NCBI RefSeq assembly: GCF_002001085.1 | Contig: NZ_MUNU01000009.1 | Span: 62,001-126,000 of the forward strand | Direction of reading: 5' to 3' | Length of the DNA: 64,000 bases | From: Rhodanobacter sp. B05 | Lineage (GTDB): Bacteria > Pseudomonadota > Gammaproteobacteria > Xanthomonadales > Rhodanobacteraceae | Shown: in pieces, positions 19,586 to 27,612 of the stretch | How the letters are laid out: every line of letters begins with the position of its first letter | Numbering within the stretch: position 1 is the stretch's first letter | The notes under the pieces: generated by a model | What the model was told of the DNA's origin: nothing | What the model saw: only the letters and a program-made list of their open reading frames with translations | Databases searched by the model: none | Position numbers and translations under genes: made by a program

Positions 19586-20902
19586 ATGCGCAAACTCAGC
19601 TCAAGTTTCGCCATTATCCTGCTGGCCGTGGCGGCGTTGTTCGTCGGCCCGGTCGCCGCGCAGTCGCCGTTGACGGTCGATATCGTGGGCGGCGTCAAGA
19701 CCGCGACCCCGATCGTGGTGGTGCCGTTTGCCCAGCAAGGCGGCACGCCCCTCACCACCGACGTCGCCGACGTGATGCGCAACGATTTCAACCGCTCCGG
19801 CAAGTTCAAGTCGCTGGCCAAGAGCGACATCGTGGAGACGCCGTCGCAGGGTTCGGACATCAAGTTCGCCACCTGGCGCCTACTCAAGCAGGATTACATC
19901 GTGGTCGGGCGCATCAACGACGCCGGCAACGGTACGCTCAACGTGACCTACGAGCTGTGGGACGTCAACAAGCAGCAGGAACTGCTCGGGGGCACCTTCA
20001 CCAGCCCGGCCGGCGACCTGCGTGGCGTGGCGCACCAGATCGCCGACAAGGTGTATCAGAAGATCACCGGCGTGCGCGGTGCGTTCTGGACCCGCATCGC
20101 CTACATCACCGCGGTCGGCCTGGGCGACAAGACGAGTTATTCGTTGATCGTGGCCGATTCGGATGGCTACAACCCGCAGGTGGCGGTGCGCTCGCGCGAG
20201 TCGCTGCTGTCGCCGGCGTGGTCGCCGGATGGTTCGAGCATCGCCTACGTATCGTTCGAGGATGGCAATTCGTCGATCCGGATCCAGAACATCATCACCG
20301 GCGCGCGTCAGCTGGTGTCGGCGCGCAAGGGCATCAACGGCGCCCCGGCCTGGTCACCGGACGGCAAGAAGCTGGCGGTGTCGCTGTCTTATGTGGGCAA
20401 TCCGGAAATCTTCGTGATCGATCTGGCCAGCCACCAGGAAACCCGGCTGACCCACAGCCTGTCGATCGATACCGAACCGGTGTGGGCGCCCGACGGCCAG
20501 AGCATCTACTTCACTTCCGATCGTTCCGGCCGGCCGCAGATCTACCAGATTCCGGCAGCCGGTGGCACCGCCCAGCGGATCACATTCCAGGGGCAGTACA
20601 ACGCCAAGGCCTCGGTCAGCTATGACGGCAAGCAGCTCGCCATGGTGCAGGGCAGCGGGAACGTGTATCGTATTGCTATTCAGGACCAGAGTCTGGGCGG
20701 GCAGCAGCGCTTCATCTCGCCCGGTCCGCTGGACGATGCGGTCAGTTTTGCACCCAATGCCGGCATGCTTTTGTATGCAGCAACCGAAGGCAGCCGAGGG
20801 GTTTTGTATTCGGTATCCAGTGACGGGCTGGTTCGCGAGAGACTCAAGCTTGCCGAGGGCAACGTCCAGGAACCCGCCTGGGGCCCCTACCGGGAGCGTT
20901 GA
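19586..20902 (+). CDS. tolB: Tol-Pal system beta-propeller protein TolB
   Basis: A 438-residue periplasmic protein with a signal peptide (MRKLSSSFAIILLAVAALF to about AAQ). It has an N-terminal alpha/beta domain and a C-terminal six-bladed WD40-like propeller; repeats such as PAWSPDGSSIAYVS, PAWSPDGKKLAVSLS and PVWAPDGQSIYFTSD are visible. It binds Pal and the colicin translocation machinery. The ATG is preceded by an in-frame GTG at 19574 that overlaps the tolA stop, which could also serve as the start. A gap of 255 bp separates it from pal. Confidence 0.95.
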   Translation: MRKLSSSFAIILLAVAALFVGPVAAQSPLTVDIVGGVKTATPIVVVPFAQQGGTPLTTDVADVMRNDFNRSGKFKSLAKSDIVETPSQGSDIKFATWRLLKQDYIVVGRINDAGNGTLNVTYELWDVNKQQELLGGTFTSPAGDLRGVAHQIADKVYQKITGVRGAFWTRIAYITAVGLGDKTSYSLIVADSDGYNPQVAVRSRESLLSPAWSPDGSSIAYVSFEDGNSSIRIQNIITGARQLVSARKGINGAPAWSPDGKKLAVSLSYVGNPEIFVIDLASHQETRLTHSLSIDTEPVWAPDGQSIYFTSDRSGRPQIYQIPAAGGTAQRITFQGQYNAKASVSYDGKQLAMVQGSGNVYRIAIQDQSLGGQQRFISPGPLDDAVSFAPNAGMLLYAATEGSRGVLYSVSSDGLVRERLKLAEGNVQEPAWGPYRER

Positions 20903-21079
20903 TTTTTCCATACTGCCGCGCAGCATAAGCGCGCTGCGGCATGATGCCCAGGGAAAGGGCTCGAACGGCGCCGTTGGCGCGCGTCGGTTTCCGGGGGGGA
21001 CGTGCTAGTCGCGGCCTCACCAGTTTAGAGCGGCCGTGCAGTATCACGCACTGTCGATCTTTCACATGTCAGAATAACA

Positions 21080-21093
21080 GCCGGTTAACCGGC
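21080..21093. promoter_or_regulatory. Perfect 14-bp palindrome upstream of pal
   Basis: The sequence GCCGGTTAACCGGC is its own reverse complement and lies 64 bp before the pal start, in the 255-bp tolB-pal gap. It could be an operator for a separate pal promoter. No matching regulator can be named. Confidence 0.4.
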
Positions 21094-21157
21094 GGAAGCT
21101 GTTTGTAACCCCAATCGTCATTTGTTTGTCGGAACTCAACTCGTAAGGAACGTCACC

Positions 21158-21664
21158 ATGAATAAGACCGTTCGCGTCGCCCTGGTCGCCCTGCTCTGCG
21201 TAGGCGCGGCCGCTTGCTCCAAGAAACAGGAAGTCAAACCGCAGCCGCCGGTGGAACAGCCGACTCAGCAGCAGGCCCCGGCTTCCGATGGAAAATACAC
21301 CCCGGCCGATCTCAATACCGATGCCTGCCTGCGTCAGCGCGTCGTGTACTTCGATTTCGACAAGACCGAGATCAAGCCGGAGTTCCAGCAGATCATGGCT
21401 TGCCATGCGAAGTACCTGCAGGATCGTCCGACCGCCCAGATGCGTCTGGAAGGCAACACCGACGAGCGCGGCACCCGTGAGTACAACTTGGGTCTGGGCG
21501 AGCGTCGTGGCAGTGCCGTTTCCAGCGCGCTGCAGGCCAATGGCGCCTCGGCCAGCCAGATGAGCGTGATCAGCTATGGCAAGGAAAAGCCGGTGTGCCG
21601 TGAGCACAACGAGGATTGCTGGAGCAAGAATCGCCGCGTCGAGATCGTCTACACGGCTGAGTAA
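21158..21664 (+). CDS. pal: Peptidoglycan-associated lipoprotein Pal
   Basis: A 168-residue outer-membrane lipoprotein. The signal peptide ends in the lipobox GAAAC with Cys20 as the lipidated residue. The C-terminal OmpA-like domain binds peptidoglycan; VVYFDFDKTEIKPEF and LEGNTDERGTREYNLGLGER are diagnostic. A Pro/Gln-rich linker joins the two parts. The ATG is supported by TAAGGA upstream. The stop overlaps the ATG of the next gene, so the two are coupled. Confidence 0.96.
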   Translation: MNKTVRVALVALLCVGAAACSKKQEVKPQPPVEQPTQQQAPASDGKYTPADLNTDACLRQRVVYFDFDKTEIKPEFQQIMACHAKYLQDRPTAQMRLEGNTDERGTREYNLGLGERRGSAVSSALQANGASASQMSVISYGKEKPVCREHNEDCWSKNRRVEIVYTAE

Positions 21665-22524
21665 TGATGAAGCGACTGGCTAGACGTTTTACAGCCAGAT
21701 ACGGCATGGCGGGCGCGATTGCGTCCGCCTTGCTGTTTGCGTATCCGGCACTTGCCCAGGATTCCCGCCTGAGCCTGGCCGACCGCGTCACCCGGCTGGA
21801 GCAGCAGGCGCAGAGTCGCGACCAGGGCGGCACCGGACTGGTCAACCAGCTGCAGCAAGTGCAGTCGCAGTTGCAGCAACTGCAGGGACAGGTCGAGGAA
21901 TTGCAGCATCATCTGCAACAGCTCGACGACAAGAACAAGGCCCAGTACGCCGATCTCGACGCCCGCCTGGCGCGTCTCGAGGGCGGCAATGCGGGCAACA
22001 ACGGCGGCGCGACGGGTGGCAGCAACCCGCAGGCGCAGCCCGGCAATTCGAGCTCGGCGGCGACCGCGGGTGCTGGCGGCAACAGCACATCAAGCCAGCC
22101 CTCCACGCCGGCCAGCAGCGCCAATGCCGATCCGGCGGCGGCCCAGGCGGCTTATGACACCGCGTTCCAGTCGATCCGCGCGGGTAACTACGTGGCGGCG
22201 GCGCGCCAGTTCCGCGGTTTCATCCAGCAGTATCCGAATCACGCCCTGGTGCCCAACGCCTGGTATTGGCTGGGGCAGTCCTACTTCGTCACCACCAACT
22301 ACGCGGTGGCGCTGGATGCGTTCAAGCAACTGGTCAGCCAGTATCCGCAAAGCGACAAGCTGCCCGATGCCATGCTCAAGGTCGGCTACTGCCAGATCGA
22401 GCTGAAGAAGACCGATGCGGCCAAGGCCACGTTGAAGCAGGTCATCGCCAAGTATCCGGGGTCGGACTCGGCCAGCCTGGCGCGGGAGCGCCTGCAGCGC
22501 CTGCAGCTCCAGTCCGGCAACTGA
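21664..22524 (+). CDS. cpoB: Cell division coordinator CpoB (YbgF)
   Basis: A 286-residue periplasmic protein with a signal peptide to about residue 30, an N-terminal coiled coil rich in Gln (about 40-100), a low-complexity Gly/Ser/Ala/Asn linker, and C-terminal TPR repeats (AYDTAFQSIRAGNYVAAARQF, NAWYWLGQSYF, AMLKVGYCQIELKK). It coordinates outer-membrane constriction with peptidoglycan synthesis at division. ATG 21664 overlaps the pal stop; ATG 21667 is an equally possible start. Confidence 0.93.
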   Translation: MMKRLARRFTARYGMAGAIASALLFAYPALAQDSRLSLADRVTRLEQQAQSRDQGGTGLVNQLQQVQSQLQQLQGQVEELQHHLQQLDDKNKAQYADLDARLARLEGGNAGNNGGATGGSNPQAQPGNSSSAATAGAGGNSTSSQPSTPASSANADPAAAQAAYDTAFQSIRAGNYVAAARQFRGFIQQYPNHALVPNAWYWLGQSYFVTTNYAVALDAFKQLVSQYPQSDKLPDAMLKVGYCQIELKKTDAAKATLKQVIAKYPGSDSASLARERLQRLQLQSGN

Positions 22525-22532
22525 GTTTCGCG

Positions 22533-23225
22533 ATGAGTGGCGAAGAAGCATCGGTGGCATCCGCCGCGGTTGCCGAAGACGTGACCGGACGGTTGCGCAT
22601 CACCGAGATATTCCATTCGATCCAGGGTGAGGCCGACGCGATCGGCTGGCGCACCGTGTTCGTCCGGCTCACGGGATGCCCGCTGCGCTGCGTGTGGTGC
22701 GACACCGAATACTCGTTCCATGGCGGCGACTGGCATGCGATCGACGACATCCTGGCCGAGGTCGCCAGCCATGGCGCGAAGCACGTCTGTGTCACCGGTG
22801 GCGAACCGCTGGCCCAGAAGCGTTGCCTGATCCTGCTGCGCAAATTGTGCGATGCCGGCTACGAGGTGTCGCTGGAAACCTCCGGCGCGCTGGATGTGTC
22901 GATGGTCGACCCGCGCGTGCGCAAGGTGATGGACCTGAAAGCGCCCGATTCGGGCGAGAGCCAGCGCAACCTGTGGTCGAACCTCGACCGCCTGTTGGCG
23001 CACGACCAGATAAAGATCGTGATCGCCAGCCGCGCCGACTACGAGTGGGCGCGTGCGATGCTGGCCGAGCACGCGTTGGCCGATCGCTGCATGGTGCTGT
23101 TCTCACCCGTGCATGGTGCGGTGGAACCGCGCGATCTGGCCGAGTGGATCATCGCCGACAAGCTGGATGTGCGGTTTCAGATGCAGTTGCACAAGCTGCT
23201 GTGGAACGACGCGGCAGGGCACTGA
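22533..23225 (+). CDS. queE: 7-carboxy-7-deazaguanine synthase QueE
   Basis: A 230-residue radical-SAM enzyme that converts 6-carboxytetrahydropterin to 7-carboxy-7-deazaguanine in queuosine biosynthesis. The iron-sulfur cysteines are Cys49, Cys53 and Cys56 in CPLRCVWC. The substrate segment FHSIQGEADAIGWR and the SAM-binding CVTGGEPLAQ are present. I chose the ATG near the cpoB stop, nine bases downstream. It is followed by a 20-bp inverted repeat and then queC, the next enzyme of the same pathway. Confidence 0.94.
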   Translation: MSGEEASVASAAVAEDVTGRLRITEIFHSIQGEADAIGWRTVFVRLTGCPLRCVWCDTEYSFHGGDWHAIDDILAEVASHGAKHVCVTGGEPLAQKRCLILLRKLCDAGYEVSLETSGALDVSMVDPRVRKVMDLKAPDSGESQRNLWSNLDRLLAHDQIKIVIASRADYEWARAMLAEHALADRCMVLFSPVHGAVEPRDLAEWIIADKLDVRFQMQLHKLLWNDAAGH

Positions 23226-23230
23226 GGCTG

Positions 23231-23303
23231 GGAGTGAGTGAAGAGGAGTGGGAGAAGGGCACGTTGCGCACACTCTCTCTACTCACTCCTCTTCACTCAC
23301 TCC
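23231..23303. repeat. Long perfect inverted repeat between queE and queC
   Basis: Two 20-bp arms, 23231-23250 and 23284-23303, are exact reverse complements separated by 33 bp. The repeat is purine-rich on one arm and lies just after the queE stop. It would form a strong hairpin in the mRNA, but no T-run follows, so it is not a typical intrinsic terminator. Confidence 0.8.
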
Positions 23304-23350
23304 TCGCTTCACAAGCGTTTTCCGGCCGGTGACCGGTCGCACCCGAGTGG

Positions 23351-24046
23351 ATGCAATACATGTCTGACAAATTCCTCCGCAAGGCCGTCGTGCTCGTCTC
23401 CGGCGGCATGGATTCGGCCGTCACCATCGCGCTTGCGCGCGAACAGGGTTATCAGGTGCATGCGTTGAGCGTGGCCTACGGCCAGCGCCACAACTCGGAG
23501 CTGGCTGCCTCTGACCGTGTGTCGCAAATGCTCGGCGCGGTCGAGCACAAGACCGTGAGCATTGACCTGCGCAGCATTGGCGGCTCGGCACTGACTGCCG
23601 ATATCGATGTGCCGCTGGACACCGTCGACAGCGCCGACATCCCGGTGACTTACGTGCCGGCGCGCAACACGATCATGCTGTCGATCGCCCTGGGCTGGGC
23701 CGAGGTGCTGGGTTCCAGCGACATCTGGTGCGGGGTCAACGCGGTCGACTATTCGGGCTATCCGGATTGCCGCCCGGCCTTCATCGAGGCGTTCGAGAAG
23801 CTGGCCAATGTCGCGACCAGAGCCGGCGTCGAGGGCGCCGGTATCCGCATCCATGCACCACTGATGCGCATGAGCAAGGCCGACATCGCACGCGAGGGCA
23901 AACGCCTGGGCGTGGATTTTTCCGCCACGGTCAGCTGTTACCAGGCCGATGCGCAGGGTCGGGCCTGCGGCCATTGCGACGCATGTCGCTTGCGTGCGCA
24001 AGGTTTCCGCGATGCAGGGATCGCCGATCCCACCCGCTACGTTTGA
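23351..24046 (+). CDS. queC: 7-cyano-7-deazaguanine synthase QueC
   Basis: A 231-residue enzyme that makes preQ0 from 7-carboxy-7-deazaguanine, ATP and ammonia. The PP-loop nucleotide motif is VSGGMDSA (residues 16-23). Zinc ligands are in the C-terminal [18 protein letters not shown] cluster. Two in-frame ATGs (23351 and 23360) are possible. The pairing with queE is usual in this order. Confidence 0.95.
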   Translation: MQYMSDKFLRKAVVLVSGGMDSAVTIALAREQGYQVHALSVAYGQRHNSELAASDRVSQMLGAVEHKTVSIDLRSIGGSALTADIDVPLDTVDSADIPVTYVPARNTIMLSIALGWAEVLGSSDIWCGVNAVDYSGYPDCRPAFIEAFEKLANVATRAGVEGAGIRIHAPLMRMSKADIAREGKRLGVDFSATVSCYQADAQGRACGHCDACRLRAQGFRDAGIADPTRYV

Positions 24047-24058
24047 GCCGGCGCTTGC

Positions 24059-24087
24059 TTGTGCCCTTGTGGTACAGGCCGTAAAAT
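24059..24087 (+). promoter_or_regulatory. Probable sigma-70 promoter of tRNA-Lys
   Basis: A -35-like TTGTGC at 24059-24064 and a -10-like TAAAAT at 24082-24087 are 17 bp apart. The predicted start of transcription lies about 30 bp before the tRNA. The spacing is ideal and there is no other gene to serve. Confidence 0.6.
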
Positions 24088-24124
24088 CGCCGGCTTGGCC
24101 TGGCCAGACCGGGTCCTTCAACCC

Positions 24125-24200
24125 GGGTCGTTAGCTCAGTTGGTAGAGCAGTAGACTTTTAATCTATTGGTCCCGGGTTCGAATCCCGGACGACCCACCA
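24125..24200 (+). tRNA. tRNA-Lys (anticodon TTT)
   Basis: A 76-base cloverleaf with an acceptor stem GGGTCGT paired with ACGACCC, the D-loop motif AGCTCAGTTGGTAGAGC and T-loop GGTTCGAATCC. The anticodon TTT is at 24158-24160 in a seven-base loop, and the 3' CCA is encoded. It closely resembles E. coli tRNA-Lys. Confidence 0.98.
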
Positions 24201-24206
24201 TCCCCG

Positions 24207-24234
24207 CGGGGCGCCAGTTTGGCGCCCCGTTTTT
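24207..24234 (+). terminator. Intrinsic terminator after tRNA-Lys
   Basis: A 9-bp GC-rich stem (24207-24215 and 24221-24229) with a five-base loop is followed by five T residues and then a further T-rich stretch. This is a textbook rho-independent terminator. Confidence 0.93.
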
Positions 24235-24275
24235 CTTGCGCGGCGGGAAAGGTCGCCGAGCGCCGTCCGCTGAAC

Positions 24276-26174
24276 TCAGCCCCCGCCCCGGGCGGCGACA
24301 AGGGCCGCCAGCATGGCGCTGCGCAACTGCTGTGGCGAGACGGGTTTGTACAGGAGCGGAATCCTCGCCGCGATGACGTCGCGCAGGTGGTCGGCGCGCG
24401 TTTCGCCGGTCACCAGCAACCGCGCAAATGATTGTTCGTCATCGTTCTCGTAGAGCCTGTCCAGTTCGGCGAAAACGTCGAGGCCGCTTTCGCCCGAGCG
24501 CAAGTGCAGATCACAGATCACGATGTCGACCGGCGCTGGCCAGTTTTCGATCGTTTCGCGCGCCTGCTGGCGATCCTCGGCCACAGCCACTTCGCAACCC
24601 CAGCTGCGCAGCAGGAAGCGGATGCCGGAGAGGATCGCCGGATCGTCGTCCACCACCAGGACGCGCCGGCCGGCCAGTTCGCCGGGCATCTCGTCGTCCA
24701 CCGCGGCCGGCAACGCGCCGACGCTGCCGAGCGGCAGCTCGAAATGAAACACGCTGCCCCGACCGAGCCGCGACTTCGCCTGTACCCTGGTGTCGAGCAA
24801 CTGCGCGAGCCGCTGCACGGTAGCCAGGCCCAGGCCCAGGCCGGAATGCGATCCATCGTCGAGTCCGGCGCCGGAATGGTCTTCGATCCGGTAGAACTCG
24901 TCGAACACGTTGGACAGGTGCTCCGGCGCGATGCCGCTGCCGGTGTCCCACACTTCGATCCGCACCCGACCCGTGCCGCTGCGCCGGACGCCGATCAGGG
25001 CGCCACCGTGGCGGGTGAAGCGCAATGCATTGCTGATCAGGTTGTTGAGCATGCGGGTCAGCATGACGCGGTCGCTGCGCACCCACAGTCTGGTCGGGTG
25101 CATCTGGAGAACCAGCCCGCGCTGCTCGGCCACCATGCCGAAAGTGCGGCTGACCTCGGAAAATACACGGTCGAGCGGAAATTCGCTGATCTCAACCTGG
25201 ACAGCACCCGTTTCCAGCCGCGACAGGTCGAGCAGTTCACCGAACAGGTGATCGAGTGATTGCACGCATTCCTGGATATGGGCGATGCGATCCAGCCGTT
25301 GCGGATCGTGTTCGTCGACCGCCAGCGCCGCCGAGAACAGGGTCAGCGCATACAGCGGCTGGCGCAGGTCGTGCGAGGCGGCCGCCAGGAAGCGCGAGCG
25401 GGCCACGCTGGCCGCCTCCAGCGCGGTGTTCTTCTGCGCCAGCTCCAGCGTGGCCTGCCGGATCTGTTCCTGCATGCCGCGCTGGATGTCGAACAGGGCG
25501 GCTGCGGCATGGTTGAAGCCGCGCTGCAGTTCACCGATCTCGGTATGGTCGGTGACGGCCACGCTGACCGGCCGGTCACCCTGGCCGAGCTGCCGCACCG
25601 CGCCAGCCAGATGACGCAGCGGCGCGCTGATCCAGCGCGCCGCCTGCCAGCCGATCACCCCGGCCACCAGCAGGCTCAGCAGCAGTGCGATCAAGGCGTG
25701 GCGCAGGCTGGCGCGCTGCGCCACGATCGCGTCGTGCAGGCTCACGTCGACCAGCACCGAGCCCAGTGCCACGTGTCCGGTCTGCTCGTTGTCGACCACC
25801 TCGCGCACGACACTCATGACGTCGTGCAGGTTGTCGTCGCTGGCGCGATGGTCGGCCAGAATCTGTCCGTCGGCCGTGCGAATCTGCACCCGCGTCACGT
25901 GCGGCAGCTCGCCGATCGAATCGGCAATGCGCAGCAGTTCGCGCAGGCGCATGGCGCGCAACGGCTGCACACAGACTGTTGCGGTCTGCGTGGCGATCGC
26001 GTCGGCATTGGTCTGGGCCATCTGGCGCAGGTTGATCAGTTGGCGCTGGGTCAGCAGGGTCACCAGCAGGACCGCCGTGACCAGTGTCGGCACCAGGGCG
26101 ACGAAGGCCATGCGCTGCATCAGTGACGTGCGCTGCCACAGTCTTGCCAGCCACGAGTTCCCCGCCAGATCCAT
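24276..26174 (-). CDS. Hybrid sensor histidine kinase with C-terminal receiver
   Basis: A 632-residue membrane kinase. Membrane helix 1 is at about 22-42, a periplasmic sensor region at about 44-155, and helix 2 at about 158-176, followed by a HAMP domain (180-235) and a short coiled coil. The dimerisation domain has the phospho-acceptor His268 in SHDLRQP. The ATPase domain has NNLISNALRF, DTGSGI and GLGLGLATV. The C-terminal receiver (about 503-625) has the acceptor Asp555 in ICDLHL and Lys610 in YKPV. No response regulator is next to it, so it is an orphan in this window. The ligand is unknown. Confidence 0.92.
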   Translation of the reverse strand: MDLAGNSWLARLWQRTSLMQRMAFVALVPTLVTAVLLVTLLTQRQLINLRQMAQTNADAIATQTATVCVQPLRAMRLRELLRIADSIGELPHVTRVQIRTADGQILADHRASDDNLHDVMSVVREVVDNEQTGHVALGSVLVDVSLHDAIVAQRASLRHALIALLLSLLVAGVIGWQAARWISAPLRHLAGAVRQLGQGDRPVSVAVTDHTEIGELQRGFNHAAAALFDIQRGMQEQIRQATLELAQKNTALEAASVARSRFLAAASHDLRQPLYALTLFSAALAVDEHDPQRLDRIAHIQECVQSLDHLFGELLDLSRLETGAVQVEISEFPLDRVFSEVSRTFGMVAEQRGLVLQMHPTRLWVRSDRVMLTRMLNNLISNALRFTRHGGALIGVRRSGTGRVRIEVWDTGSGIAPEHLSNVFDEFYRIEDHSGAGLDDGSHSGLGLGLATVQRLAQLLDTRVQAKSRLGRGSVFHFELPLGSVGALPAAVDDEMPGELAGRRVLVVDDDPAILSGIRFLLRSWGCEVAVAEDRQQARETIENWPAPVDIVICDLHLRSGESGLDVFAELDRLYENDDEQSFARLLVTGETRADHLRDVIAARIPLLYKPVSPQQLRSAMLAALVAARGGG

Positions 26175-26329
26175 TCGCCCCGTACCCCTGTCGGATCATC
26201 CGTCGCCGGCCTGCCGGTAGCAGACCTGGATCAGCCTGCCCATGTCATGCATCGGTGTTCCGGATGCAGCACAACACTAGCGCGAAATGGACGGATTGGC
26301 AGCTGTCCGGATATCCGCCAGTGCAGGAT

Positions 26330-27043
26330 TCAGTCGCCCGTTCCGCGGCCACGGTAGCGTCGGCACAGCCTTTCGACCAGCAGCGGAAGCAGGGCGAGCA
26401 GGGCGATCGCGCCCAGCGGCAGCAACACCTCGCGGTGCAGCAGCAAGCCGATCCCGAAACTGTCGCTCTGGCTCATCGCATCGCCCAGGCCGGCGCCGAT
26501 CGAGGTCTCGAACAGCAGCGACACCGTGCCGCCCAGCCAGCTGGCGCCGAGGAACAGCCACAGCGGACAGCGCAGCCAGGCCAGCGCCACGGTCACCGCA
26601 CCGAACGGCAGTACCGGCACGAAGCGCAGGAACAGGGTATAGCTCACCGGATGCTGCTCGAAGCCGTGATGCAGCCGCGCCACCAGGGGCGGCGGCTGCC
26701 GGCTGCCGGGACCGAACGCATAGCGGCTGGCCAGGTACAGGATCAGCGCGCCCAGGGTCAGCCCCACCGATGAGGTCAGGGTGGCGTCGACCACGCCGAA
26801 GGCGAAGCCGCCGGCGAGAATGATCACGATGGTGCCGGGAATGCCGGTGGCCACCGTCAGCGTCAACAACCCGATGTAGGCCAGTCGGCTGAGCCAGGGG
26901 TGGAGCGCGATCTGTGCGTGCAGCTCGACCTGATGGGCCACCAGCTGGCGTGGGGTCAGCGCTTCGAGCGAGCCGGAGGCGAACAGCACGATGCCCGCCA
27001 GCAACAGCAGGATCAGCGGCAGCGCGGCACGCCAGCGGCTCAA
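26330..27043 (-). CDS. TVP38/TMEM64 (DedA-like, VTT-domain) membrane protein
   Basis: A 237-residue inner-membrane protein with a VTT (SNARE-associated Golgi-like) domain. The core has TGIPGTIVIILAGGFAFG and FLRFVPVLPFGAVTVALAW with the conserved Arg and Pro residues, and several hydrophobic helices. VTT-domain proteins are linked to lipid scrambling or transport. The gene overlaps the upstream deaminase by four bases (ATGA), so it is translationally coupled to it and probably part of the glnS-deaminase unit. Confidence 0.88.
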   Translation of the reverse strand: MSRWRAALPLILLLLAGIVLFASGSLEALTPRQLVAHQVELHAQIALHPWLSRLAYIGLLTLTVATGIPGTIVIILAGGFAFGVVDATLTSSVGLTLGALILYLASRYAFGPGSRQPPPLVARLHHGFEQHPVSYTLFLRFVPVLPFGAVTVALAWLRCPLWLFLGASWLGGTVSLLFETSIGAGLGDAMSQSDSFGIGLLLHREVLLPLGAIALLALLPLLVERLCRRYRGRGTGD

Positions 27044-27600
27044 TACGATGGGCCGCTGGCGCCGTAGCTGGCGAGCACGTCGCGGGCCTGGTCGCGCAGG
27101 ATGTCGCGGCGCACGGCGATCCGGCGGCGGGTGAGCTCGCCGATCCAGTCGGCCGGCAGCGGGCCTTCATCGAATTCGGTGAGTTCCTCGACATCCTCGG
27201 CGCGCGCGCCGATCAGCAATTCGTCGATGCCGGCCCAGACGCTGGCGCCATAGCATTGGCAGCAAGGCTGCGAGCTGGTGGCCAGCACGTAGTGGCCGTC
27301 GTCCTCGTTCAGGCGGTGCCGGCCGAGGCGCTGCTGGGCGATCATCATCGCCATCATTTCCGCGTGCGCGATCGAGCAGCTCTGCGGTACCACCCGGTTC
27401 ACGCCGACCGCGACCAGCCGCCCGCTGTCGCGGTTGAATACGGCCGCCCCGAACGGGCCGCCGCCGCCGCGATCCACGTTCTGCCGCGACAGTTCGATCG
27501 CCAGGCCGACGCGTTCCTCATCGCTCGGGTAGCGCTTGCTGGCGTCGGCCACGTCGCCGATCCACGGCGGCAGCGTCAGGTGAATCTGCAGGGGCAGCAT
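27040..27600 (-). CDS. Zinc-dependent nucleoside/guanine deaminase-family protein
   Basis: A 186-residue cytidine-deaminase-like hydrolase. The zinc and proton-shuttle motif is HAE (residues 79-81). The second motif PCCQC supplies Cys113 and Cys116. GGGGPFGAAVFN supports a tRNA-adenosine/guanine deaminase-type fold. The overall length and the long insert before the second motif fit a guanine deaminase or nucleoside deaminase rather than TadA. It is 12 bases downstream of glnS on the same strand. Confidence 0.85.
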   Translation of the reverse strand: MLPLQIHLTLPPWIGDVADASKRYPSDEERVGLAIELSRQNVDRGGGGPFGAAVFNRDSGRLVAVGVNRVVPQSCSIAHAEMMAMMIAQQRLGRHRLNEDDGHYVLATSSQPCCQCYGASVWAGIDELLIGARAEDVEELTEFDEGPLPADWIGELTRRRIAVRRDILRDQARDVLASYGASGPSY

Positions 27601-27612
27601 CGTCTCCTCCGT

